From the NCBI RefSeq assembly GCF_022748595.1, contig NZ_JALDSX010000034.1, positions 1-36,582 of the forward strand: DNA of 36,582 nt, written 5' to 3'. Shown piece by piece: positions 15,507-23,485 of the stretch (positions are counted from its first letter, which is position 1; each line of letters begins with the position of its first letter). Under the pieces are notes generated by a model. The model did no database searches. It was not told the DNA's origin and worked only from the letters and a program-made list of their open reading frames with translations. This stretch comes from Brevibacterium sp. ZH18 (lineage in GTDB: Bacteria > Actinomycetota > Actinomycetes > Actinomycetales > Brevibacteriaceae). The translations under genes were made by a program, and so were the position numbers.

Positions 15507-17924
15507 TCAGAACGGCGGAGGGTCAACGGCCAGATCGTGTTCCCATTTCACCTTGCTCCGGACCTTCTGCTTCTTCCTGTCGGTGAACACGAAGACGAGT
15601 TTCGATGGTTGGCCCGGACGATTCCTTCTCCTAGTGTGTCCGCCGTATCGGTCTGTCCTTCTGCCGCGCGGCAGACGTTTCATCGTGACCGAATCCGATC
15701 CCGCTGGCAGGCATGGCTGGAACACAGCACTCCCCCAGTCCAACATTCGTGCGATCATCAGCTTTCGCCGTGCCACTCGACCGCGCTCATAGTTCTCCTG
15801 CAGTCGACGCTTCTCGGCTGCGGCTTCCTCTTCACGCCGTATCGCTTCATCACGTGCTCGAATAGTGGTTTCGCCGGGCATGAGTTCCAAAACATATTTC
15901 GGCGGCGGAACATCTTCCTTCGGTATCCGCCATCTCTTGAGTCCGATTCCGAACAACGCGTGGAATTCGAGTGCTTGCTCTACGTTGATCGGTTGGTCCG
16001 GCACATGCACCGTGGTACTCACTCCATGAGTGAACTCGTACTCGACCAACCCGGATTCTGGCATGCGGACCGTGTAGTTTCGGGCAGTCTTCACGGCATG
16101 GTGTTTCTTGCACAGCGGATGAAGATTGCCGAACCTTGTCAGACCGCCCTTAAGCGGATCCAGATGGAAGAATGGCTCAACATGGTCGATTTCCGACTTC
16201 TCAGCTGATCGGGTGCAACCGGGTACAGTGCAGATCGCCCATTGTGCGATGAGCGTCTTTCGAACGCTCTTCGGAATCGTGTACGTCGTGGCCTTCGCAT
16301 CAACTGGAGTTCCGGTCGCCGGATCGGTCAGGATCCGTGTCAATGTCTTCGATCCGGCCGCGATCCGTCGAGCAGTCTCGGCTGGGATCGGTGATCCATC
16401 GCCCACTGTGCCAGGCAATTCCGAATCACCGGTGAGTGTCAGAAATGGAACTGTGGCAACAACCGCCGCTTGGTTTGCGAGCCACCACTGGTCAGTCGGC
16501 ATGGCGATGACCACGTCGTACTCAGGAGATACGGTCTCTGGAAGGGCACCCGACGAAAACGCATTGTCCGTCGCCGGTGGCACTGTTTCGTTCCCACAGT
16601 CGACAAGCCCACTTACACCCTGGGCATCAGAGTCGAATAGCAGGTTCCCTTCCTCGTCGAGCAGAGAACTCTCCCTAGTTGACTGCATCCCAGTAACTGG
16701 GTCGGTCACTTTGACTTTGACGCTCAGTTTGGGCTGTGGTCGCAGAAGGATGTCGCACATAAGCGCGCTGATGCTGCGTTCGTCAACGATCTCGACTCCG
16801 GGAGCCAGGTTGAATGTATTCGCCTGCCCCGCGTAGACAGCGCGAGCCATTGCCTGAATTCGCTGAAAAGCAGCATGAATCTCAGCCGCAGGACCCGTCA
16901 CAGACAGGCAAGCAGAACCGTTCTTGAAGGTGTCCACCTCGACTCGGCGCCGCTTTGCTGCAACTTCAGCCCGATCCTCCTCGGGTTGGAGCAGCTGAAT
17001 CTTCTTTCGCAACGCGGTTCGCAATGTCTCACACGTAACGTCGGCTCTCCTCAGCGAGAGGTATTCGTCCAGTTTCGGCATGAATCGAAAGGCAACCGTC
17101 TGGCATAGGTCCGCAGCGACTTCCAGATGCGCGTATGTAAATTCTCCGTCTCGGACCCGATCTGTAAATCGGGGAAGTCCGTGGATCGCAGTCATCGCAG
17201 TGGTGAGGCGTCGATATGTGCGCGGCGTTGTCGTCCCAAAGATCGTGGACGTCTCAACAACATCTTCGGTGAAAACATTGTCATGGACCCACTGAAAGAA
17301 ATCAGTCTCTAGTTCGAAACCAGGAAACAGCGGGGGTTCCGGTACACGGTCGACCTTGACAGACAGAACGCTCTTGGCGAACTCGGCGTCATATTTCACC
17401 AATGTTGTCGTGGTCCTCGGGACCAGCACGATATCGGTATACGACTTCCATTCTTCGGGGACTTCCCAGTCCTCCGGATTCAGCCCACCGTCATCGCCAG
17501 TGTCGCTATAAGTGAAGCCGAAGATGATGTTCTCATCTGAGTCTGTATGACCGGCTGCATTCTCGCAGAATGAGCTGTCGACCCGTGCAACCGAGCCGGC
17601 AACCGTGGCAAACGTATACGGATCATCACCTTCAGGAACCTCCGTGCCATGATTCTGAATGACATGTTCCAGCATGACTCCAGCACTGAGTTCGAGAACT
17701 TCCAATTGCGCCTTGTCCGACTTCTCGACCGCGTCGGCGAGACGTGTGACACTGGATTCGAACCGCGCTGTGTGACGGGACGAAGAGCTGGCCGCAGGAC
17801 TGGCGCCACCATCCGCGGCCGTGGAGTCACTCCCGGCAGCGCAGGTAACGGACTCTGCAGAGGCCGACTGCCCATTGGGCTTACCGGTGCGCCGCTCGTC
17901 CTGAGGTGCAGTGCTGCTCTTCAT
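15507..17924 (-). CDS. DUF222 and HNH endonuclease domain protein (13E12 repeat family)
   Basis: The 805-residue protein has a long helical N-terminal region consistent with DUF222. Near residues 620-690 comes an HNH nuclease domain: CTVPGC, then SEIDHVEPF, then FGNLHPLCKKHH, with the cysteine pair and histidines for zinc and metal binding. The last 90 residues are basic. Such proteins are multicopy and repeat-like in actinobacteria (the 13E12 family of mycobacteria), and their role is not settled. ATG 17924 has AGGTGA at good spacing. By eye its base composition is less GC-rich than its neighbours, and its leader (17945-18070) is clearly AT-rich, hinting at transfer. A LexA-like half-site lies at 18011-18026. 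Confidence 0.85.
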   Translation of the reverse strand: MKSSTAPQDERRTGKPNGQSASAESVTCAAGSDSTAADGGASPAASSSSRHTARFESSVTRLADAVEKSDKAQLEVLELSAGVMLEHVIQNHGTEVPEGDDPYTFATVAGSVARVDSSFCENAAGHTDSDENIIFGFTYSDTGDDGGLNPEDWEVPEEWKSYTDIVLVPRTTTTLVKYDAEFAKSVLSVKVDRVPEPPLFPGFELETDFFQWVHDNVFTEDVVETSTIFGTTTPRTYRRLTTAMTAIHGLPRFTDRVRDGEFTYAHLEVAADLCQTVAFRFMPKLDEYLSLRRADVTCETLRTALRKKIQLLQPEEDRAEVAAKRRRVEVDTFKNGSACLSVTGPAAEIHAAFQRIQAMARAVYAGQANTFNLAPGVEIVDERSISALMCDILLRPQPKLSVKVKVTDPVTGMQSTRESSLLDEEGNLLFDSDAQGVSGLVDCGNETVPPATDNAFSSGALPETVSPEYDVVIAMPTDQWWLANQAAVVATVPFLTLTGDSELPGTVGDGSPIPAETARRIAAGSKTLTRILTDPATGTPVDAKATTYTIPKSVRKTLIAQWAICTVPGCTRSAEKSEIDHVEPFFHLDPLKGGLTRFGNLHPLCKKHHAVKTARNYTVRMPESGLVEYEFTHGVSTTVHVPDQPINVEQALEFHALFGIGLKRWRIPKEDVPPPKYVLELMPGETTIRARDEAIRREEEAAAEKRRLQENYERGRVARRKLMIARMLDWGSAVFQPCLPAGSDSVTMKRLPRGRRTDRYGGHTRRRNRPGQPSKLVFVFTDRKKQKVRSKVKWEHDLAVDPPPF

Positions 17925-18010
17925 CGTATTTCACCTGCCTCGTACATCATCGTCGGGGAAGTATGGGTCGAAATATAAACGAATGTGCTAGTTCTTTAAT
18001 CGTAGTTTAT

Positions 18011-18026
18011 TCGAACAGTGTTTGTA
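18011..18026. promoter_or_regulatory. Possible weak SOS-box-like site
   Basis: TCGAACAGTGTTTGTA matches one complete half of the actinobacterial LexA box (TCGAAC-N4-GTTCGA) and three of six bases of the other. It lies about 85 bp before the HNH gene in an AT-rich leader. The gap 17925-18212 also includes the end of the NCS1 operon; I see no clear terminator in it. Confidence 0.25.
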
Positions 18027-18212
18027 TAGAGTCTTCTATGAAATTCTCAAAACTGTTTGAGGCCAATCCGTTCCTTAGTCGCTCTTCCTGTCTCCTATGA
18101 CCGCATTCACCACTGACACCCCAATCTGGCCGAACCGTCGAGCCGTAAGCAGCGAGCTCGACCCGCGGCGCTGTGAGCTGTGAGCTCGGCGCTCGGCGCA
18201 CTACTCACAGGA

Positions 18213-19586
18213 CTACTCGGGAACCGCCTCGGCGAGGTGTCCGCCCTTCGCTTTCGCGAATCGAGAATGCGACCGCCACGACAGACCCAGGTACAGCAGG
18301 AACGATACGACGAACGACGGGATCGTGGCGCCGACGGGGCTCGGATACGCGTATGTGAGCAGGTAGGACACGAGCGCGCCGACGATCCACACGCCCACAG
18401 CCGCCCAGTTGATTCCGTGGGTATAGGCGTAGATGCCACCGCGGTCGCGCAGGATGTCGCGCGTGTAGGTGCGGCGCTTGATGATGTAGTAGTCGACGAT
18501 GAGGATCGCGAAGACGGGCACGAAGAAGGCGCCGATCATCGTGAGGAAATCGGTGTACTGATCGAGCAGCGCCAGCCACGTCGAGCCGATGATCGAAACG
18601 CCTCCCAGCACCAGTGCCACGGGCAGGAATTTCAGCCGCATTCGGCTCTGGGCGCCGATGACCGAGTTGACCATTCCGTAGACGACCATCGTGTTCGTCG
18701 CCATGACGGAGAGGAAGATGACGATGGCCAGCGCCCATCCGAACTCCTTGGCGAGGACAGTCGGGTCGAAGGACGCCGTGTCAGTGCCGTCGATGAGAAT
18801 GAAGCTGAAGGCGGTCAACCCGAGGATCATCGCCAGCACGGTCGAGGTGATATAGCCGAGTCCGGAGCCGATGATGCCTGACTTCTGGCTCTTGGCCAGT
18901 CGGTTGAGGTCGCCGGACAGCACAGTCCATGAGATCGCCGTGGAGATGACGATGTCGAGCGCGAGGACGGGGGTGAATTCGAGGCTCGGATCACGCTGGA
19001 TTGCCGTGTACTCGTGCGGCGCGTGCCCTGCGAAGGCGATGACGAAGACGTAGGCCATTACGAGGAGGATGAGGAGCGCGAACCAGGGCTCGGCCTTCTC
19101 GATGCCCTCGTGACCAAGGATCGCCAAGCCCACGACGAGCGCCTGGCAAAGGACGGAGAAGAGAATCGGGTTGGAGAACCCAGTCGTCTGCGCGACGACG
19201 AAGTTGACGCTGATGCCAGCGAGCATGGCCTGCACCCAGCTCCACCCCATGAGGATGATGACGTTGGCCGCGACCGGCAGAAAGCTGCCCTTGGCGCCGA
19301 ACGCTCCCCTGGTGATCGCCATCGTCGCCAACCCCGTGCGGGTGCCGATGTTGCCGATGAGCGTCAGCACGATCGTGCCGATGATCGTGCCCACGATGAT
19401 GACTGCGATCGCGGTTGCGAAATCGATCCCGGGGACGAATAGCGTGCCCGTGAGCATGGTGGTCACGACGAGGTTCGCGGCCAGCCAGATCATGAACATC
19501 CGGCGCGTGCCCAGGTGACCGCGGACGACGCCGGAATCGTCGCTACCAGACTCCAGTCGCGCTTCGAGGCTGCGGTACCAGTTCAC
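18213..19586 (-). CDS. NCS1 family nucleobase:cation symporter (CodB-like)
   Basis: The 457-residue protein has about 12 membrane segments. Family features include the N-terminal RMFMIWLAANLVVTTMLTG, TRGAFGAKGSFLPV in the first repeat, ISWTVLSGDLNRLAKS in the middle and DYYIIKRR near the end. NCS1 proteins import purines, pyrimidines, allantoin, hydantoins or thiamine pyrimidine with Na+ or H+. Its GTG start overlaps the stop of the NTF2-like gene (GTGA), so the two are one translationally coupled operon. A PucR-type regulator lies nearby at 22148, which fits nucleobase or ureide uptake, but the substrate is inferred only. Confidence 0.87.
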   Translation of the reverse strand: MNWYRSLEARLESGSDDSGVVRGHLGTRRMFMIWLAANLVVTTMLTGTLFVPGIDFATAIAVIIVGTIIGTIVLTLIGNIGTRTGLATMAITRGAFGAKGSFLPVAANVIILMGWSWVQAMLAGISVNFVVAQTTGFSNPILFSVLCQALVVGLAILGHEGIEKAEPWFALLILLVMAYVFVIAFAGHAPHEYTAIQRDPSLEFTPVLALDIVISTAISWTVLSGDLNRLAKSQKSGIIGSGLGYITSTVLAMILGLTAFSFILIDGTDTASFDPTVLAKEFGWALAIVIFLSVMATNTMVVYGMVNSVIGAQSRMRLKFLPVALVLGGVSIIGSTWLALLDQYTDFLTMIGAFFVPVFAILIVDYYIIKRRTYTRDILRDRGGIYAYTHGINWAAVGVWIVGALVSYLLTYAYPSPVGATIPSFVVSFLLYLGLSWRSHSRFAKAKGGHLAEAVPE

Positions 19587-20095
19587 GGTGCGACCACCTC
19601 GGCGGCGGGGTTCGAAGGATCAACGTCACCGGCACCCGCCGAGGCGGTCGTTGCCGTGGCATCGGCGTCCGCCGGATCCGGGACAGTCGGATCCGGGACA
19701 GTCGACAGGTGTTCGTGGATGGCGATGAGCTCACCCTCGCCGAGGTGGCGGAAGATGATGCTCTCACGTTCCCTATACGATTCCCCGCCGTCCGGCGTCG
19801 TCACGGACGTATCGACCGTGTGCGAGAAGACCGCACCGCCGGGAAAGGTCTGGACGAGCCGATCTGAGGAGGTGCACGACGCGACTGCCCAGCCGTCGGC
19901 GACCCAGGAGTTCCAGAGCTCCTCGTATTCCGCGCGGGAATTCAGGCGTCGATCCTCGGGATGGAAGATGAACGAAGCATCGGGCGAGAAGCCAGCGAAG
20001 TAGCGTTCGGTGTCCGTATTCGAGAAGGCATCGACGATGGCATCGGCAGCGCGAAGCACCTCGGCGTGGCCGGGCTTGATCACATCACTGGGCAT
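19583..20095 (-). CDS. NTF2/SnoaL-like small protein, possibly AtzH/HpxZ-related
   Basis: The 170-residue protein has an NTF2-like fold signature: an opening helix AADAIVDAFSNTDTERYFAGF, then DASFIFHPEDR, then a beta-rich part with YRERESIIFRHLGEGELIAIHEHL. The same family is used for polyketide cyclases, steroid isomerases and small accessory proteins in nitrogen-ring catabolism, which would suit the linked NCS1 permease. The last 35 residues are low complexity (Pro/Asp/Ala/Thr), partly from a duplicated 15-bp unit. ATG 20095 has GAGG five bases before it. The frame extends upstream to 20230 only because the 16-bp array lacks stops there. Confidence 0.75.
   Translation of the reverse strand: MPSDVIKPGHAEVLRAADAIVDAFSNTDTERYFAGFSPDASFIFHPEDRRLNSRAEYEELWNSWVADGWAVASCTSSDRLVQTFPGGAVFSHTVDTSVTTPDGGESYRERESIIFRHLGEGELIAIHEHLSTVPDPTVPDPADADATATTASAGAGDVDPSNPAAEVVAP
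19674..19703. repeat. Coding duplication, 2 x 15 bp, in the NTF2-like tail
   Basis: GGATCCGGGACAGTC occurs twice in direct succession and encodes a repeated Thr-Val-Pro-Asp-Pro unit just after the folded domain. Confidence 0.85.
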
Positions 20096-20143
20096 GGGGT
20101 CCTCAACTTCAATCGTCGCAGGTGGTGACAGGCAGCGTCGGCA

Positions 20144-20303
20144 GCAGCACTGGTTCTGTGCAGCGCTGGTTCTATGCAGTGTCGGTTCTGTGCAGCACTG
20201 GTTCTGTGCAGCACTGGTTCTGTGCAGCACTGGTTCTGTGCAGCACTGGTTCTATGCAGCACTGGTTCTATGCAGCACTGGTTCTATGCAATGTCGGTTC
20301 TGT
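20144..20303. repeat. Tandem array, 10 x 16 bp, in the leader of the NTF2-NCS1 operon
   Basis: Ten units related to GCAGCACTGGTTCTGT run without gaps from 20144 to 20303. Units 1, 4, 5 and 6 are identical; 7, 8 and 9 share a G-to-A change at the second-last base; 2, 3 and 10 are diverged. It ends 48 bp before the NTF2 start, so it is probably transcribed as leader or forms part of the promoter. Confidence 0.95.
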
Positions 20304-20375
20304 GCAGCACCGCAGTCGGCAGCGGCGCCAATGAGACTGAGTGAAACTCTAATGATTTGGTGACCCAACGCACTG

Positions 20376-20416
20376 TCCGCAGTGGAGCTATTTTCGATAG
20401 CCCTATCCATTGCGGA
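20376..20416. promoter_or_regulatory. Nested stem-loop in the divergent region before matC-like gene
   Basis: TCCGCAGTGG (20376-20385) pairs with CCATTGCGGA (20407-20416) with one G-T wobble, and an inner GCTAT/ATAGC hairpin with loop TTTCG lies between (20387-20401). It is in the 305-bp gap between the 16-bp array and the carboxylate carrier gene, so it could be a regulatory RNA structure or terminator. Confidence 0.4.
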
Positions 20417-20543
20417 TGCTTCAGCGGCCAACCAGCCGAAACGGTCCCGACACTGACTGCATGGCGAGATAGCTCTGTCAGCAAATGAGATTTCGCTTAG
20501 GTTGAAGGGCGCGTGACGTGAGGTTTTAGATGTGCAGTTTCAT

Positions 20544-20557
20544 CTGCGGCCCCGCAG
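20544..20557. promoter_or_regulatory. 14-bp dyad, candidate operator of the carboxylate carrier gene
   Basis: CTGCGG and CCGCAG are separated by CC, forming a symmetric site 51 bp before the ATG at 20609, where a repressor could block transcription. Confidence 0.4.
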
Positions 20558-20608
20558 TAATCGCGCACTGGCGAACGAAATTGTGAAGGTGAAGGAGGCT
20601 CTGCTCCG

Positions 20609-21958
20609 ATGAGTGCGGAACTGATCTGCGTGATCGTCCTCGGGCTGATGTTCGTCATCGGCACCTGGCGTGACATCAACATGGGCTTGCTGGGCTTCGT
20701 TGCGGCGGCAGGAGTCGGCGGTCTCGTCCTCCATCAGGCACCGGAAGAATTCCTGGCTGGCTTTCCTGTCGACCTATTCCTCGCGCTGGTGGGCCTGACC
20801 TATCTGTTCGGCTTCGCTCAGAACAACGGCGTCATCGAGGTCATCGTCAATTGGTGTGTCAAGCTCGTCGGCGGCCGAACTGCGCTCATGCCGTGGATCT
20901 TCTTCGCCCTCACCGCGATTTTGATCTCCCTCGGCGCTCTCTTCGCCGTAGCCATCATCGCCCCACTGGCATTGTCATTCGCGCGCAAGCATCGGATCAA
21001 TCAGTTCATGGTTGGCCTCCTCGTCGTCCATGGCGCACTTGCCGGCGCCTTCTCCCCCATCAGCGTCTATGGCATCTTCATCAACGACTACCTCGCCAAG
21101 AACGGGCTGACCCCGACCCCGGTGTCCCTGTTCCTGGCACCCCTGATCTTCAACCTCATCTTCGCCCTCGTCGTGTACTTCCTCCTCCGTCGGCGACCGG
21201 GATTGCGCGCCGAGGCGGACGATCAGCTGCCCGCCGAATCCGACGGGCCCCTATCCGCCAAGAACGCCGCATCGGTCACCCCCGGACCCGGCACCGACGC
21301 TGCACGCAGTCTCCTGACCGCGAAGTCACCCACGCACAATTCCACGGGCACTACGCTGACCCGCAGTCAGGTCCCGACGCTCATCGGGCTCATCGCAATG
21401 GCCCTGTCCGTACTCATCTTCGGATGGGACGTCGGGTTCGTGACGATTACGATCTCGATCATCCTCGCCTTCATCAATCCTGCGGCAGGCAAAGCCGCCA
21501 TGACCAAGGTGTCGTGGTCGGTCGTCATCCTCATCACCGGCGTGCTCACCTACATTGCAGTCCTCCAAGAGGCGGGCACCGTCGAATGGGTCTCGGCAGG
21601 AATCTCGGCCATCGGCATCCCGCTGTTGGCCGCGCTCCTGCTGTTCTACATGTCGGGCCTCATCTCTGCGCTGGCCTCATCGTTGGCGATCATCGGCGTC
21701 GTCATCGCCCTGGCCGTACCGTTCCTCGAGTCCGGTGATGTGCATGTGGGCGGGTTCGTCGCAGCACTGGCGATCGCGGCGACTATCGTCGACATCAGCC
21801 CGTTCTCGACCAACGGTGCGATGCTGCTGGCGAATGTGCACTCGACGATCCGTGATCGCTATTACAAGCAGATGATCGGCTACGCCGGCCTCATGTGCCT
21901 CATCGGTCCCGGGCTGGCCTGGGTGGTCGCGGCGGTGCCGACCATCCTGATGAAGTGA
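20609..21958 (+). CDS. MatC-type dicarboxylate/malonate carrier (SLC13-like permease)
   Basis: The 449-residue protein opens with the MatC N-terminal domain: a helix MFVIGTWRDINMGLLGF, then PVDLFLALVGLTYLFGFAQNNGVIEV. It has about 11-12 membrane segments with a central hydrophilic loop of about 60 residues (approximately 195-255) rich in Ala, Ser and Thr. The second half has LSVLIFGWDVGFVTITISII and the DISPFSTNGAMLLAN loop typical of this ion-transporter superfamily. MatC-type carriers take up malonate or other dicarboxylates. AAGGAGG at 20592-20598 supports the ATG. The PucR-type regulator just downstream may respond to the same nutrient. Confidence 0.83.
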   Translation: MSAELICVIVLGLMFVIGTWRDINMGLLGFVAAAGVGGLVLHQAPEEFLAGFPVDLFLALVGLTYLFGFAQNNGVIEVIVNWCVKLVGGRTALMPWIFFALTAILISLGALFAVAIIAPLALSFARKHRINQFMVGLLVVHGALAGAFSPISVYGIFINDYLAKNGLTPTPVSLFLAPLIFNLIFALVVYFLLRRRPGLRAEADDQLPAESDGPLSAKNAASVTPGPGTDAARSLLTAKSPTHNSTGTTLTRSQVPTLIGLIAMALSVLIFGWDVGFVTITISIILAFINPAAGKAAMTKVSWSVVILITGVLTYIAVLQEAGTVEWVSAGISAIGIPLLAALLLFYMSGLISALASSLAIIGVVIALAVPFLESGDVHVGGFVAALAIAATIVDISPFSTNGAMLLANVHSTIRDRYYKQMIGYAGLMCLIGPGLAWVVAAVPTILMK

Positions 21959-22147
21959 ATTACTTGGTCCGCCGCGCATGCTGACCCGCTGCGTATGCTG
22001 AGCAGCTGACTAGCTGACTGCACTTTCCATTCGGTTGCATTGACCAGCCGATTGCGCTGACGGGCCGGGATGTCGCTCTCTGGTCCGTGCGTCTCGCCGG
22101 TCCAATCAACTCACCTCGCTGAAGCCCCTAGGGTGCAACAATGCAGT

Positions 22148-23266
22148 ATGACCGATCCGCTGTGGCACGAGCTCCTCGAACGAGTACGGCGAGACACCCC
22201 GCAGCTTCTCGATGACTTCTTCGTCGAACTCGCTGAACATGAGGGCTACACCAACGGCCGTGTGCCAAAGTCCGACCTCACCGGAACCGCCGAGCAGGTA
22301 TTCGACCTCTTCCTCCGTCGACTCTCCGCGGTGGAGCACATAGCCGAAGATCGTGAACTTCCGGAAGCTTTGGGACGACGACGAGCCCGGCAGGGTCTGC
22401 GAATCGATCACTTCACGGAGGCTGTACGCATCAATTTTCGGGTCCTATGGCGAGCACTCCATCGGGCCGCGCAGCCCGATCTCACCGGTGTGCTCATGGA
22501 CAATGGAGAACGCGTTCTCGACGTGGTGGAACGCTACGCGACCGAGGTGCAGCGGTCGTTTCTCAACGAGACAGAGGAAATGGCACGTTCGCGCAGAACC
22601 GCCCGCGAACGTGCCCTGACGAAACTGTTCTCCGGTCATGCTGACGAGAACGAGGTGAGTGCCATCGCCACGGTGTTGGGGATGGGGCACACCGGCGAAT
22701 TCGAGCTCATTGCACTGCCCACCAATGTCGTGACCGATGAACTGGGGCAGAAATTCTCTGCGCTCGAAGCGCATTCCTACGAAGACGAACAGGTGACCTA
22801 TCTGTTCCGTCACCGGCGCAAACTGATCAACTTGGTCGATGAACTGCCCGGCCTCACAGGCGGATACATCTCAAAGATCGAAGGAATGGGGCAGGTGCCG
22901 CGGGCAGCGGCACTGGCCAAACACCTCGGCGAGCTTCATCCGGGCAAGCCTGCAGTCAGCGTGAAGGAAGGATTCGCCGCCCTTGCACGAACCGCGGTTC
23001 AATCGCACATCAGCGGCTTCGAGCATGAACTGCTCGGTGACTTTGCAACCCCGGCTGGTGAGAATCGCAATGAGAAGCTAGACCGACTGGCCACAACCAT
23101 CGCCGCTTACCTGGAAAACGGTTCTGTTCAAGAGGCAGCCGACTCGCTCTTTGTCCATAGGAACACTGTGTTCAAACGCCTGCAGTCATTCCACGAGATC
23201 ACCGGTTTGGACGTGACCATCCCCCGTGATGCAGCGATCGCCCTGATCGTGACACAAGGTAGCTGA
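22148..23266 (+). CDS. PucR/CdaR-type transcriptional regulator
   Basis: The 372-residue protein ends with the PucR C-terminal helix-turn-helix: LATTIAAYLENGSVQEAADS and LFVHRNTVFKRLQSFHEITG. A GGDEF-like middle part precedes it. The N-terminal 150 residues are helical (LLDDFFVELAEH, GLRIDHFTEAVRINFRVLW) and resemble the RsbR-like input domain of many actinobacterial members rather than the classic PucR domain. ATG 22148 is chosen because the family sequence begins there; the frame is open from 22070 and no strong ribosome site precedes either. Relatives control purine, allantoin, glycolate or amino acid use. It lies between a carboxylate carrier and a deacylase in the same direction. Confidence 0.85.
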   Translation: MTDPLWHELLERVRRDTPQLLDDFFVELAEHEGYTNGRVPKSDLTGTAEQVFDLFLRRLSAVEHIAEDRELPEALGRRRARQGLRIDHFTEAVRINFRVLWRALHRAAQPDLTGVLMDNGERVLDVVERYATEVQRSFLNETEEMARSRRTARERALTKLFSGHADENEVSAIATVLGMGHTGEFELIALPTNVVTDELGQKFSALEAHSYEDEQVTYLFRHRRKLINLVDELPGLTGGYISKIEGMGQVPRAAALAKHLGELHPGKPAVSVKEGFAALARTAVQSHISGFEHELLGDFATPAGENRNEKLDRLATTIAAYLENGSVQEAADSLFVHRNTVFKRLQSFHEITGLDVTIPRDAAIALIVTQGS

Positions 23267-23418
23267 GGGGCCCAAAGGTTCATCTGCACACCCGGCTTCG
23301 CAAAGTCGTGACATCCATCCACTGACCTCCGGTCCGCACTCCCCTAGTCTCGAAACAGCACCCGTAACCAGAACAACGGGCACCGCCCACCGGGCCTGCA
23401 CACCGAATTCACGCGCTG

Positions 23419-23456
23419 GCCCATGCCCGCTGGCTGTGCCCACGCCCGCTGGCTGT
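23419..23456. repeat. Tandem duplication, 2 x 19 bp, upstream of the deacylase
   Basis: GCCCA(T/C)GCCCGCTGGCTGT occurs at 23419 and 23438, followed by a partial third copy, ending about 18 bp before the ribosome site of the gene at 23486. Confidence 0.8.
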
Positions 23457-23485
23457 GCCCGTCCCCCGCATTTGAGGAGTCACCG

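Noticed and set aside
15376..15792. Possible small gene starting in the gap after the HNH gene
   Set aside because: Most of it overlaps the HNH gene's 3' end in antisense, it has no family resemblance and no clear ribosome site.
20096..20230. N-terminal extension of the NTF2-like protein with Cys/Gln/Asn repeats
   Set aside because: It only reflects the 16-bp array and its flank lacking stops; a good ribosome site and the family start point to ATG 20095.
20144..20303. CRISPR array
   Set aside because: The repeat units follow each other directly with no spacers and no cas genes are present.
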